The notes: generated by a model from the sequence alone, not told the origin. A stretch of DNA of 64,000 bases from Natrinema sp031626495 (GCF_031626495.1 NZ_JAMQOJ010000003.1:496001-560000), one strand, 5' to 3'; counted from the first letter of the stretch, positions 27,987 through 37,963 are shown. Translations and numbers: made by a program.

Positions 27987-29321
27987 ATGAAGCGCACCAA
28001 CACGTTCGAGGTCCACCCCCGTTCCGACCAGGACCGGGAGATTCTGTTCGAACTGTTGGACGCGTCAGCTCCACTCTGGAACGAAGTCACCTACGAGCGT
28101 CGTCAGCAATTCTTTGACGGACACTCAGTCTGGGACACCGCAGACTATCGTGAACGCTACAAGAGCAACCTCGGGTCTGCAACCGCCCAGCAAGTCCTCC
28201 GCAAGAACAAGTCCGCATGGAAGTCGTTCTTCTCGTTAAACGAGACATACCACGACGGCGACCGCGATGAAAGGCCTAGTCCGCCAGGGTACTGGGGGAA
28301 CGAAGATGACGGTCGCGATCTGCGAACGTACATCCGCAACGACCAGTACACGCTTGAGTGGGGTGCCCGCTCTCGTCTCGAAATCCCCATCGGAAGAGAC
28401 CTCAAAGACGAGTACGGCCTTGGAGACTACGAGCGGTTGCGGCTCGAGGTTGCTGGCGACCCGAACTGGGAGGGCACTGCTGGGCGGTTGGAACTGGTGT
28501 ACGATGGGGTGAGCGACACGCTCAGAGCACGTCAACCCGTTACTGTCGATGAGTCTCAACGGGATTCACCACTGGCCGAGGAATCGGCCGCTCTGGACAT
28601 CGGCGCAAACAATCTCGTCGCCTGCACCACCACGACCGACCAGCAGTATCTGTACGAGGGGCGTGACCTGTTCGAGCGTTTCCGTGAAACGACGATGGAC
28701 ATCGCGTCCTACCAGTCGAAGCTAGATGACCAGCGACGGTCAACTGCTCGGATTGCCCGGCTCTATCGGAAGCGAACAGCTCGCCGCAACCACGCACAGG
28801 ATGCGTTAGTCCGTGACCTCGTCGAACATCTTCATACCGACGGGGTTTCGACCGTGTACGTTGGCGCTCTTGGAGACGTCTTGTCGACGCACTGGAGCGC
28901 CGAGGTGAACGAGAAGACGCATCACTTCTGGGCATTCTCTCGGTTCATCGACCGGATAGCATGTGTTTGCGAAGAGTACGAGATTGACGTTGTCGTGACG
29001 TCTGAGACGTGGACAACTCAAGAGTGTCCGGAGTGTAGTGAACGAGACCGCACGCACCGAGATGGAGACTACTACCGGTGTGATGCGTGTGGCTTCGAGG
29101 GACACGCCGACCTTGCAGCATCGCGCGTGTTCCTCGCCCGTGAGACTGGTGATGAAGGTGGGCCGATGGCGCGGCCCGTGCGCCTCGAGTGGGATAATCA
29201 CGAGTGGCGGCCGACCACAACCGCCCCGACGTTCCGTCGGACAAACACCAAAGAGGATCGCACAGACCGGAGTACCCATGATGTGGGGAACGTTGCCTCC
29301 GTGGATGCAGGCTTGGCCTGA
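27987..29321 (+). CDS. tnpB: TnpB-family RNA-guided nuclease (IS1341 type)
   Basis: 444 residues from ATG 27987; the longer frame from 27861 overlaps the previous gene. RuvC-like residues are present: Asp 204 in ALDIGANN, Glu 340 in VTSETW and Asp 375 in HADLAASR. A four-Cys zinc ribbon (ECPECSE ... RCDACGF) lies between the last two, all as in active TnpB. The final Asp sits in a normal context. The family cuts DNA guided by a reRNA made from the element's right end. No TnpA neighbour. The intact motifs suggest the nuclease could still be active. Confidence 0.93.
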   Translation: MKRTNTFEVHPRSDQDREILFELLDASAPLWNEVTYERRQQFFDGHSVWDTADYRERYKSNLGSATAQQVLRKNKSAWKSFFSLNETYHDGDRDERPSPPGYWGNEDDGRDLRTYIRNDQYTLEWGARSRLEIPIGRDLKDEYGLGDYERLRLEVAGDPNWEGTAGRLELVYDGVSDTLRARQPVTVDESQRDSPLAEESAALDIGANNLVACTTTTDQQYLYEGRDLFERFRETTMDIASYQSKLDDQRRSTARIARLYRKRTARRNHAQDALVRDLVEHLHTDGVSTVYVGALGDVLSTHWSAEVNEKTHHFWAFSRFIDRIACVCEEYEIDVVVTSETWTTQECPECSERDRTHRDGDYYRCDACGFEGHADLAASRVFLARETGDEGGPMARPVRLEWDNHEWRPTTTAPTFRRTNTKEDRTDRSTHDVGNVASVDAGLA

Positions 29322-29368
29322 CAGCCCACCGGAGGAATCCCACGGCTGAAGCCGTGGGTGGACGTCAA
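29200..29368 (+). ncRNA. predicted reRNA (omega RNA) of the TnpB element
   Basis: TnpB guide RNAs derive from the 3' part of tnpB and the right end, finishing at the element boundary. Here the conserved hairpin (29339-29358) and TCAA end (29365-29368) would be the scaffold 3' end, with bases from 29369 on acting as the guide. The 5' end is a guess. Confidence 0.5.
29339..29358 (+). repeat. right-end stem-loop of the IS
   Basis: Perfect 8-base stem CCCACGGC/GCCGTGGG with a TGAA loop. Confidence 0.9.
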
Positions 29369-30111
29369 GGCTGGGCTTGATGAGTTAGCGTACGTACTCA
29401 GTGATCAAGATCGAGCCGATGCGACGCTTGACCGGCTGCTGGACACGAAGCTGGTCGATCTTGCTAGCTCGACTATTCCCGGCTTCGTGACGGCGAGAAA
29501 TACCTCTTATGCTCGTTACGCCGGACGTCCCGTGGTCGGCCTATCCGGCGACGACCGACATAGACGATCGACCACGGCCAGGTCGACGGTTATACGGGCG
29601 ATCGTCCGGTCGAAACGGCGACGAACACGATCACACGGGCCGGGACCCGTTTAAAGTATGGATTCGGGAACTCTGCGTAATACCCGTCGACCCCTCTATA
29701 GCAGACGGGGTCCCCAAGAAGGAGCCAACGAAGACCACAGCGGATTCACCCTGTACCTGAGCTTCAATAGCCTCTGGTGGAACCTCTCAGAGTCAATAAA
29801 GTAGACCGAGCTAGTAGTAAAAATAGTCCGCCAACGGAGGGATGTCCGCCATAAGTTTCTAATATTAAACACTTCACACGAACACTCAAGTGCTGAGATC
29901 GGTCTCGTTGAATTTAATGTTCCAGGCTCGCGCAGCTGCGATGTCCCAACAGGGACAAGCGGCTCAGCCGGTCAGCGTATTTGGGATAGTCGGATGTGTC
30001 GTAATTCGGTCGGTCATCACAAGTGTTTACGTGCTTGCTGACACTCGGTGATTGGGACGCTTATATCAGAAGCCCGTTACGTCTACCGGACGGCCAGTTA
30101 TGCCGATTTCG
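29369..30111. other. degenerate region downstream of the IS
   Basis: Immediately after the IS end the plus frame reads LDELAYVLSDQDRADATLDR and then LLDTKLVDLASSTIPGF, which looks protein-like for about 45 codons without a proper start. It may be the tail of a gene split by the insertion. Beyond 29510 both strands give short, unconvincing frames. A minus-strand piece near 29890-29950 (AEPLVPVGTSQLREPGTLNS) recalls C-terminal tails of haloarchaeal TnpB proteins. The stretch is probably an old insertion graveyard. Confidence 0.4.
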
Positions 30112-30678
30112 TCAGGTGTCGGGCCGGGACGAGATCGCGATGACCCGCCCGACAAGGCGACGGAGTAGCGCCAGCCCCGGATAGCCGTCTTGTCGCCAAT
30201 AGATGAGCGCAAGCGCGGCGAAGCTGACCTGCACGAGGAAGTACGGCTCACCCAGCGACTCTTGGAGGAGGCCGAGAACGGTGGGCGCGCCGCTGGAATC
30301 GTAAGGTTCGACGGCGAGCACGGGCCAAAGCAGGAAGTGGGATTCGGTCCCGCCCCACAGTGAGGGGAGCGCATCGACTAAGGAATGTGAGAACGCGCTA
30401 ATTACGAATGCAATGCCGGCCTCACCGTGGTCGGCGCGGCGGGCAACGAATGTGATCGCGAGCACTAGCGGGAGCACGACTACCAGGGAGTGGGTGAGAG
30501 TTCGGCCCGTCGGCAATATGCCCAGATATCACCTCAGCGGTTTGTCGATCAGGTCTGGGAACTGTGTCCCGAGCAGGAGGGTTAGGGCGGGTACGTGAGC
30601 GGGTGGGCGCTCGTGATGCACCCGGGTCGCGAGCGTATACACGAGATAGCCGATCGCCGCGTGTCCAAAGGGCCACAT
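30112..30678 (-). pseudogene. YdjM-like membrane hydrolase with in-frame stop
   Basis: ATG at 30678 starts MWPFGHAAIGYLVYTLATR, and the family signature GTQFPDLIDKPLR follows. At codon 50 a TGA (30531-30529) replaces the Trp found at this point in the 51890 homologue (KPLAWSLGVLPGG versus KPLR-stop-YLGILPTG). The frame then continues cleanly to 30112 with LTHSLVVVLPLVLA and HSLVDALPSLWGG. One G-to-A change would explain it. Without readthrough the product is broken. Confidence 0.88.
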
Positions 30679-31035
30679 CTGGCTGGGTACAAACCACTAC
30701 GAGCACTATAGCGTTCCTGATTAGTTCTGTTCGGCGGCTACCCTCGCTGATCGCGGGCGTCACGAGGCTCGCGGTCGGTGTCTGCCTCGGCTTCGTCGCA
30801 CTGGCCAGCATCTAGCCCAACAATGGCCAACTGAGGGATCTAAGGAGCCATGCTGGAGAGATGGCGAGCGATCGCTGCGATACGAGTCACGGGGCCGTGA
30901 CAATAGAGCGGCGGAGCAGGATGGGGGCTCCCCTAGTCTGTATCAACCACCGGGGCGAAATCGGTCGTTCGGGCCGTCATCAAGTTATGATCGCATCAGC
31001 GATGCTGTTACGCTGTACTGCACTTGCGGGTTATT
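30679..31035. other. intergenic, no gene seen
   Basis: About 357 bases between the broken hydrolase and the 3' end of the epimerase gene. No supported frame or repeat. Confidence 0.45.
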
Positions 31036-31968
31036 CTATTGCGTCCGGTACCACTTGGCGGTGCGTGCGAGTCCTTCGCGGAACGCGACCGTCGGCTCGT
31101 AGTCGAGGTATGCCTCGGCTTTCGAGATGTCCGCCTGCGAGTGCTCGATATCGCCGGGCCGGGGCTCGGTGTGGACAATCTCTGACTCCGTGACCGTGAT
31201 GTCTTGGACCGCCTCGGCCAATTCGCGGATCGAGATTGCCTCACCGGTCCCGATATTGTACGCTTTGCCGACGGCGTCGGTCGTCGCAGCCCTGAGATTC
31301 GCTTGGACGATATCGTCGATGAAGACGAAGTCCCGGGTCTGGGAGCCGTCGCCGTCGACGGTGATTGGCTCGCCTGAAAGCGCTTGGTCGAGGAAGATGC
31401 TAATGACGCCGCTGTAATCGCTGGCCACTTGGCCCGGCCCGAAGGCGTTGAAGTAGCGCAGTGCAACCGTCTCCAGTCCATAGAGCTCGTGGTACTGGCG
31501 GACGTAGTGATCGATTGTCAGTTTATCGAGGCCGTACGGCGACGTCGGCCCCTTCGGATCGCTCTCCGGGATCGGCACCCGCTCGGGGTGGCCGTAGATG
31601 GCGGCGCTCGAGGCGAGCACGACGCGGGCGTCTTCCCGGCGGGCGGCCTCGAGGACGTCGAGGGTGGCGTCGACGTTGATCGCGTGGCTCTGCTGTGGGT
31701 CGTCGATCGACTGTTGTACACTGACGAGCGCCGCTTCGTGAAAGACCATATCGACGCCGTCAGTGACGCGAGCGAGGGCATCGGCGTCGCGGCAATCGCC
31801 CTCGATGAGCGTCGCCTCGTCGGGCACGTTCGCCCGCTGGCCCGTCGTCAGGTTATCGAGAATACGGACATCGTTGTCAGAAACAAGTGCGGTCGCGAGG
31901 TGGCTGCCGATAAACCCTGCCCCACCGGTGATGAGCACCGTCTGATCAGCGGGTCTGTCAGGTGGCAT
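31036..31968 (-). CDS. NAD-dependent sugar-nucleotide epimerase/dehydratase (GalE-like SDR)
   Basis: 310 residues from ATG 31968 (a GTG 15 bases upstream is less likely). Extended SDR: NAD-binding TGGAGFIGSH near the N-terminus, LASSAAIYGH, the catalytic YGLDK (Tyr-x-x-x-Lys), and DFVFIDDIVQA then NIGTGEAISI, which fit UDP-hexose 4-epimerases. It probably interconverts UDP-Glc(NAc) and UDP-Gal(NAc). It stands at the edge of the glycan gene region. Remnants of related epimerase genes are at 54393-54542 and 55783-56196. Confidence 0.9.
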   Translation of the reverse strand: MPPDRPADQTVLITGGAGFIGSHLATALVSDNDVRILDNLTTGQRANVPDEATLIEGDCRDADALARVTDGVDMVFHEAALVSVQQSIDDPQQSHAINVDATLDVLEAARREDARVVLASSAAIYGHPERVPIPESDPKGPTSPYGLDKLTIDHYVRQYHELYGLETVALRYFNAFGPGQVASDYSGVISIFLDQALSGEPITVDGDGSQTRDFVFIDDIVQANLRAATTDAVGKAYNIGTGEAISIRELAEAVQDITVTESEIVHTEPRPGDIEHSQADISKAEAYLDYEPTVAFREGLARTAKWYRTQ

Positions 31969-32119
31969 ACTGCACGTTCCCACTGCCGAGATATGACCTT
32001 TCCGCTTGTAGGATAAAATGTCGCGCTTTCTGTCAGGATTCTCCCTGAATCAGGTCTATAACTGTCCTTACCGCGAAGGATCTGTAAAAAATATAGGTCA
32101 GATAGTTAGTGAGTGGAAG

Positions 32120-33574
32120 TTATATTTCAGCTAATCGTTTTATTTCCTCTGAACTGATCATTCCTATTTGTAGAGAGATTATCGTCCAAATGCCAGAGGA
32201 AATTAATATAACTACTAATAGCATACCAATGCTATTTGCGAAATCAACAAGATACACTGTTGCTATCGACATAATTATAGAAGGGAAAAATGCTATTGCT
32301 ATTCTCTTTATTGTTTTTATTTTATTTATATCGATCTCCGATAGCATGATGGAAATATTTATGCATGCATATATATACGTAGTGAAAACTGTCGCGAAGG
32401 ATGCGCCAATCACTCCGAAGTAGGGGACTAATACGAAATTCAGACCGACATTTAAAAATGCAGTCCCGACCCTTGAAAGGGATCTCGCTTTGGCTCTTCC
32501 AAGAAAATCTAACCCATCGCCTGTTATATGTAATAGTGACTGTGCTATTATATAAAAACTAAAAACTTTCAATATATCGGCTGCAGGAAGGTATTCCTGA
32601 CCGAAAAGTAATAGAACGGTTGGTTCAGAGATTATTAGCAAACCTGAAGATATCGGCACATAAATATAGATGGAGTTTACAATTGCTTCCTCGTATATTT
32701 TCGAGGGAGGTAGTTCAGAGTCTTCTGATGAATAGAGAGGAGATATAGTGAAGCCAAGAGCTTGAGCAGGTAATTCTAAGAATGTTACTATTTGTTTGCC
32801 TAGAGTATAGAAACTCACTGCAGCAGGATTTAAAAGATACCCAATTATTATCGTGTCGACCTTTTTATCTAGTGCGTATCCAGTACTTGTTATCGATATT
32901 GGTAAGGCATATTTGAGTATTTTCTTCGATATATCCTCTTTTGGTTGATGTTCTGATATAATCCCAAATGATGCTATTTTCAATATATAATATATGCCAG
33001 TAATTGAACTAATGAAAAATCCTATAACATATCCAAATAACGCCCCGAGCGCTTCATACCCAAAGAGAACGAGAGAAATAACTGAGAGTAGACGGAGAAC
33101 TTTATTTGTCACGTTAATTTTTGCGGCATTGGATATTGACTCATAACCCTGTAGAACTGATCTAGAATACTTTAATAAAGTGCTAAAAATAACATATGGG
33201 ACACCTATCAATATGAGATCCGCAAGATAGGGCTCGCCAAACCACATGGAAATCCTAAACCGTAATAAATATAATAATAAACACATAATGCCTGTGGTTG
33301 ATAGTGTGAATAAAAGAGACACTTTGATTATATCCGCTTCCAAGGAAATCGCTTCTCCTCTGAATTCAGACAAATATCTAGCAGCTGATTTTCCGATACC
33401 TGCCCTGGCGAAAATTTCTGAGAAAGTAAGAAGAGATATGGTCAGAAAGAGAGTTCCATATTCATCCGGTGAGAGAGTGCGAGCTAGAAAGACAAGGAGA
33501 AGGCTGCTTGAACCGGTTGCTATAATTCGCCCTATAAATTCGATCCGAATTCTGCTTGTAATTGAGCCAACCAT
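32120..33574 (-). CDS. oligosaccharide flippase (Wzx/AglR-like)
   Basis: 484 residues with about 12-14 predicted helices. It starts MVGSITSRIRIEFIGRIIAT, then LARTLSPDEYGTLFL and GKSAARYLSEF, the usual N-terminal motifs of the polysaccharide flippase (MATE-like) family. It would move lipid-linked glycans across the membrane. The gene is distinctly A+T-rich with AT-ending codons compared with its surroundings, as is the next gene, so the pair was probably acquired horizontally. The 21-base gap to the 33596-34768 gene indicates an operon. Confidence 0.9.
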   Translation of the reverse strand: MVGSITSRIRIEFIGRIIATGSSSLLLVFLARTLSPDEYGTLFLTISLLTFSEIFARAGIGKSAARYLSEFRGEAISLEADIIKVSLLFTLSTTGIMCLLLYLLRFRISMWFGEPYLADLILIGVPYVIFSTLLKYSRSVLQGYESISNAAKINVTNKVLRLLSVISLVLFGYEALGALFGYVIGFFISSITGIYYILKIASFGIISEHQPKEDISKKILKYALPISITSTGYALDKKVDTIIIGYLLNPAAVSFYTLGKQIVTFLELPAQALGFTISPLYSSEDSELPPSKIYEEAIVNSIYIYVPISSGLLIISEPTVLLLFGQEYLPAADILKVFSFYIIAQSLLHITGDGLDFLGRAKARSLSRVGTAFLNVGLNFVLVPYFGVIGASFATVFTTYIYACINISIMLSEIDINKIKTIKRIAIAFFPSIIMSIATVYLVDFANSIGMLLVVILISSGIWTIISLQIGMISSEEIKRLAEI

Positions 33575-33595
33575 TCAATAAAACTAATTTATGGT

Positions 33596-34768
33596 TTATT
33601 TGTCCCAAGGTATTTCGTATTCACTAGGGTAATCCTCTAAATTAAGATTATCTGAGTAAATATCAGATAAGTCTTGATTGGGCCACTCTGCATCCCAATA
33701 TTGTTTTTGCACCATCCTGTCTTTTGGATATTTGTTCATCTCTTCTGGAAAAGGGCTTATTTTGAATAATACACTCATAAAATCGGTAAATAAATCCCTC
33801 CCAATATTCTCAAACGCTTTCCTCAAAGTGCTATTTTCTTCTATCATCTTCTGTCGCTTTTCGAACCTTCTTCCTACATTATAAGGATCAAAAAACATTC
33901 GTTTTAATTGTTTATTTTGCCGTTTCTCTAACTTATGTAGGCATTCATTGACTTCGTCAATATCTCTGTTATATTTGCTCAAGAATTCAGTTATGTAGTC
34001 TCCTGAATCCAAGCCGTATTCCCTTAAGTAGTATGCTTGGATTTCCTCTCCAAGATCATCTGGAAAATCCTGTGTTGCAAGGTGAAAAAGATCCCATTCT
34101 GGATTATAAACCGCCGGTCGGACAAAGGGCTTCGGCCCCGTAGGAGACCCATCCCAGAACAAATCTTTCGAAAAATCAGAGTAATGGTATACATTTGACC
34201 AACCAACTTTCCCTAATAGAAGGATTCCTAAGCTTGTATGAACTGAAGTATGCGGGAGTAAGTCAAAAGTGTTAAATTCAAAGAATTCTAGCTCACTCAT
34301 TTTTTCAATATCAAACAAAATAAACTGATCCATTAAATTACCGACCCACCATTTTGGACGGCGAAACGCGGGATCCAGTCCGCGAACACCGATATATTTT
34401 TCAGAATTATTGACATTCTCCACTAACCTTTTCAATGATTTTTCAGACAAAAACCACGCATCAGCGTGGATATGAACACCGTAATCCACATTTCCAATTA
34501 GGCCTTTCGTTGATTTCTTGAAGGTATCCAGAACTCTATTATTTAAATTTATGTTTCTCCTGTCCTCATTCATCTCTGGGGTGTAGTTTATACTATCGCC
34601 TGTTTCAAAACGGTCTATATTAAGGTCCTTTAACTGTTCTTCCGCATTTTCGTGGTTGCTACATACTGAGATAAAATATTCATCCTCCCAATTGTTTCGG
34701 ATGATATCTACTAGAATGCTGAGTTCATCAAATTTATCATATAGTGAAATCGCAATACCAATGTCCAT
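33596..34768 (-). CDS. putative glycosyltransferase-like protein
   Basis: 390 residues. The N-terminus MDIGIAISLYDKFDELSILV with ISVCSNHENAEE resembles the nucleotide-sugar-binding start of GT-A type transferases, and HIHADAWFLSE could carry the metal-binding Asp, but a full DxD context is not certain. The C-terminal 150 residues are charged helix. Codons are A+T-rich like the flippase just downstream. Likely adds sugars to the glycan exported by the flippase. The specific activity is unknown and the family call is inference. Confidence 0.65.
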   Translation of the reverse strand: MDIGIAISLYDKFDELSILVDIIRNNWEDEYFISVCSNHENAEEQLKDLNIDRFETGDSINYTPEMNEDRRNINLNNRVLDTFKKSTKGLIGNVDYGVHIHADAWFLSEKSLKRLVENVNNSEKYIGVRGLDPAFRRPKWWVGNLMDQFILFDIEKMSELEFFEFNTFDLLPHTSVHTSLGILLLGKVGWSNVYHYSDFSKDLFWDGSPTGPKPFVRPAVYNPEWDLFHLATQDFPDDLGEEIQAYYLREYGLDSGDYITEFLSKYNRDIDEVNECLHKLEKRQNKQLKRMFFDPYNVGRRFEKRQKMIEENSTLRKAFENIGRDLFTDFMSVLFKISPFPEEMNKYPKDRMVQKQYWDAEWPNQDLSDIYSDNLNLEDYPSEYEIPWDK

Positions 34769-34905
34769 ATCCGATATGTGGGTTGACTACTCTTAATCAT
34801 ATATGTTTTGGATTCTGAAGGCTATCTTGTTTGACCTCTTACCGTGTTGAATGATACTGTGATGCTCCCAGAACTTCTCTGTATGTCTGTCTCGCTTTTT
34901 CATGG

Positions 34906-35586
34906 TCAGTGGATCTCGTGGAGTGCTCGAGTCGTGTTGGTCCCGTTCGTTTTCACGTAGCGGTGCGCGGTCGCGACCTGCGCCCATGAAACTCTGCAAC
35001 GGGATTACATCGAGTACCCGGCCGGCGTGATATCTCGCTGCTGTTGCGCGCAGTGCGTTGAGATAGACGTTGCAGTCGAGATCGGAGAGTTCGGTCGCTT
35101 TATCGATCCGCTGATTGATCGCAGTGCCACTCGTCGGCACGCATCCCACTTGTCGAAAAAGTCCTTGATAACCAGCGAGACGCGAGGATGGAAGTCGAAC
35201 GGGATGTCTCGAAAAGCGTCCTCGGTCTTTGGAACCCACGCCAACTCCTCCGCGACCTCGAACGTCATATCGTCGTTGGGTTCGACCCGCTGTTTCACGC
35301 TTTGTCGACAATAACCGCAGATGTCCATCGACTTGCGACCCTTGATGCAGCGTTCGTGTGCCGGGATGCAGATCATGTTTGGATCGAAGTCAACCCACCG
35401 CTCGGTAAGGTGCGTGATCTCGCCGCGTCGCATCCCCAGCCGACCAGCGAGATGCAGCACGAACCGAGTTTGCAGCGAGTAATAGTCGTCCATCTGGTGA
35501 GCGCCGCGAATCAGTTGCTCGAATTCGTGCTGGTTCAACGCGTCTTCTTTCGAATGGTGGACTTCATGGTAGTTTGATGAGTCCAT
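34906..35586 (-). pseudogene. tyrosine recombinase/integrase with two frameshifts
   Basis: From ATG 35586 the first frame has the first catalytic Arg region (LAGRLGMRRGEITHLTERWV). After FFDKWDA the homology moves to another frame (INQRIDKATELSDLDCNVYL, then NALRATAARYHAGRVLDVIP). It then moves to a third (AQVATAHRYVKTNGTNTTRA, then LHEIH and a stop at 34908-34906) with the catalytic Tyr. The usual HALRATAA box reads NALRATAA here, so a catalytic His is also lost. Inactive. It marks past integration next to the A+T-rich glycan genes. Confidence 0.85.
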
Positions 35587-36034
35587 GGCACCACACCGAT
35601 CTCAAGAAGCCGCATAATTACGCTGCTTGCAGCGGTGATTTACCTGCCCGATTGGTTCCTCAGAACTTATCACTTTTATACCTCAATATGCTGGGTTTGT
35701 CAGGTAACGTTCTTAACTCTCATTTTGTCACCTTGAATCGCAGAATGCGCTGGTCATTGTCCACAAAAATAGCAATAACAACGCCAAAATATAAAATATA
35801 TGTTAATATACTGTTAAATAACGGAGATAAAACTGCTAGTTCAACGAGCAGTATAGAGTTTACCACTGGGACAATTCCTGACTCGAACTCCCCTTCGAGC
35901 ATAGAAGAACACCTTTCCGACAGAATATATATCTTTTTGATAACGACTACGCCTATTTTCGGTGACAAAAACGGAGAACAGATAGCTGAATCCCAAAAGC
36001 TATCTTGACGACATTACCACTTATAACATATCCC
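35587..36034. other. A+T-rich intergenic stretch
   Basis: About 450 bases upstream of the 36035 membrane protein. Overlapping frames on both strands (plus 35574-36008, minus 35720-35968, the latter hydrophobic) cannot be separated by eye. GAATATATATC near 35925-35935 could be a promoter for 36035. Confidence 0.4.
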
Positions 36035-37963
36035 ATGAGTTGGCAACAGCATCTGGATGAGTATTTAGACGTCTTTATTTCGATTTGTGCTATTGGCGGG
36101 GGCCTTCTCGTTTTTGGGCTTTCGGCCATCCTCGGTCTTGGGCAATACGGCCTCGGCCTAGCGTTTATCATTGGTCCTATAGCATATCTTCTCTATCGCC
36201 GCCTTTCCGACGGAAAATCTCCGTCTTCACTACCAACCCGCGTTTTCTATGCCGGGACTGGGCTCTGGACGACTGCAGTTGTGATAGCAACTCTAACTGG
36301 ATTTCGAGCGGCTCCAGGCCGTCCGCTACTTCACTACTTCGCAGCCACAGTAGCCTTCGCAACGATTCTCATTGATATTCTATACCATAGCCAACTTTCT
36401 CCGTCTCGACAGTCGAACTTACGAGCAGTCATCCTCGGAAAGCTGATAACAATCTCCTTGATTTACCGGACAGGCCGTTTTTATAGTGTCAGCACCATCC
36501 CGGGGAATGACGTTCACAAACATCTCGAACGCGCTGCGACCATCGCCAATACCGGATTTCCTGCATCGCAGGGCGACCCGACATTCAGCAAATACGTTGC
36601 TGCTCCTATTTTCCATATCGCGATTACGACCCTCTCCAAGTTTGGACTGACAGAACAACAAGTAGTATTGGCGCTGGTAGTTCTCTTTGTATTTGTCACA
36701 GCGTTAGTGGCCTTTAAACTGGGCCAGGTCTTAGCAACACCAGAAGTTGGCCTATTCGCTGCGTTATTTGTCTCGGGCTCAGATATATTTATTCTCCGTG
36801 GTGTTGCGAGCGTCACCCCGTCACTATTGACGGTCATTTTCTTTATGCTGGTGCTCTTACTTCTGTTCCAGCAATCTCTTAACTCAAATTATATTTATTT
36901 TTCTGCGTTTAGCTTGATGCTTCTTATCACGCTCACTCATCATCTCTCAATGGTCGTTGCAATGATTATCCTCACCTCGATCTCAGTCGGGATTCTGTTG
37001 GCTCAATACGTATCTATTCGAGTTCAGCAAACCAACGGTGTTCGGGCCTCACTAGTATTCACCTTAGTAGGCGTGGTGGTGATGGTTGTTCATTGGACTC
37101 TTACGCCATCTGCCGCTGGCACACTTTTTGAACGTGGTATCTATCGTGTTCTAGCAACACTACAATCTCTTGGTGCATCATCCAGTGGGTACGCGTCCGC
37201 TTTCTCCAGCGCGGGCTTTGTTTCAAATCTCCTCTATAGCCTCGGCCAATCAACGCTCCTGTGTTTGGGAGTTTTTGGGATCCTTACTTGGTTGCATCGC
37301 GACTTCCGTACAGACCGTCGAAGTGGAGCGTTATTTGGAACCTTCGCGCTCTTTGTCGTCATTTATCCTGGAACGCTGGTCGGACTCGACACTTTCCTCC
37401 TGCCCCACCGCATTCTCGTGTTTTTGATGGTATTCGTTACGATTCTTGCTGGTGTTGCCTGTTCGGAGTTGATTGCACGTTCGGACAGAGTTCGGGTTCT
37501 CACTGTCGTCGTCATTATTGGGTTGCTTTTCGCGTCACTCACTGCCCCTTTTGTTATCGAAGATGATCCCGTATACAATGAAGAGCAGATGCATCGGGCG
37601 AGTCTAACTGAATCCGAAATGAATGCGTTTCTTTTCACATCCCGTGTTGCTAATGAAGAGACTGTGTATGTCGACCCGTTGGTGAGACAGCCCCAGATTA
37701 TTTCAGGTCAAAGACAGGCCGATATACCTCGATTCTTGAATTTTATGATGTACCCACAGAATGAGACCTGGGAGGAGAATTCGTTAGTGGTTGTTCGGGA
37801 GGTGTACCGCGAACGGGGCTATAAGTTCGGTGTCCCAGGCACCTTCTCAGCCGGTAGCAGTGGAGCATACAGCCCGAGACCGCTACAGGGCTGCGACAAG
37901 ACACTGATTTATGAAACGGCCTCAACTGAGGTCTATCGCCTCCCGGATGGCTGCAATCTTTGA
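36035..37963 (+). CDS. multi-pass membrane protein, GT-C glycosyltransferase-like
   Basis: 642 residues from ATG 36035 (a TTG at 36005 is less likely). About 13 hydrophobic helices fill residues 15-510, followed by an extracellular tail of about 130 residues (EEQMHRASLTESEMNAFLF onward). The long helix array with a loop containing STIPGNDVHKHLERAATIAN fits the GT-C/PMT-like membrane proteins found in haloarchaeal glycan clusters. No conserved acidic loop motif can be proved by eye. Its strand is opposite to the rest of the cluster, so it has its own promoter. Confidence 0.75.
   Translation: MSWQQHLDEYLDVFISICAIGGGLLVFGLSAILGLGQYGLGLAFIIGPIAYLLYRRLSDGKSPSSLPTRVFYAGTGLWTTAVVIATLTGFRAAPGRPLLHYFAATVAFATILIDILYHSQLSPSRQSNLRAVILGKLITISLIYRTGRFYSVSTIPGNDVHKHLERAATIANTGFPASQGDPTFSKYVAAPIFHIAITTLSKFGLTEQQVVLALVVLFVFVTALVAFKLGQVLATPEVGLFAALFVSGSDIFILRGVASVTPSLLTVIFFMLVLLLLFQQSLNSNYIYFSAFSLMLLITLTHHLSMVVAMIILTSISVGILLAQYVSIRVQQTNGVRASLVFTLVGVVVMVVHWTLTPSAAGTLFERGIYRVLATLQSLGASSSGYASAFSSAGFVSNLLYSLGQSTLLCLGVFGILTWLHRDFRTDRRSGALFGTFALFVVIYPGTLVGLDTFLLPHRILVFLMVFVTILAGVACSELIARSDRVRVLTVVVIIGLLFASLTAPFVIEDDPVYNEEQMHRASLTESEMNAFLFTSRVANEETVYVDPLVRQPQIISGQRQADIPRFLNFMMYPQNETWEENSLVVVREVYRERGYKFGVPGTFSAGSSGAYSPRPLQGCDKTLIYETASTEVYRLPDGCNL

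Larger units (their letters stand above)
27977..29368 (+). mobile_element. IS1341-type insertion element (IS200/IS605 family, tnpB only)
   Basis: tnpB (27987-29321) is followed by the conserved right-end hairpin CCCACGGCTGAAGCCGTGGG (29339-29358) and an end TCAA at 29365-29368, typical of halophile IS200/IS605 right ends. No tnpA is present, so mobility would need a TnpA in trans. The left end is not clearly defined and is set just before tnpB by convention. Confidence 0.8.
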
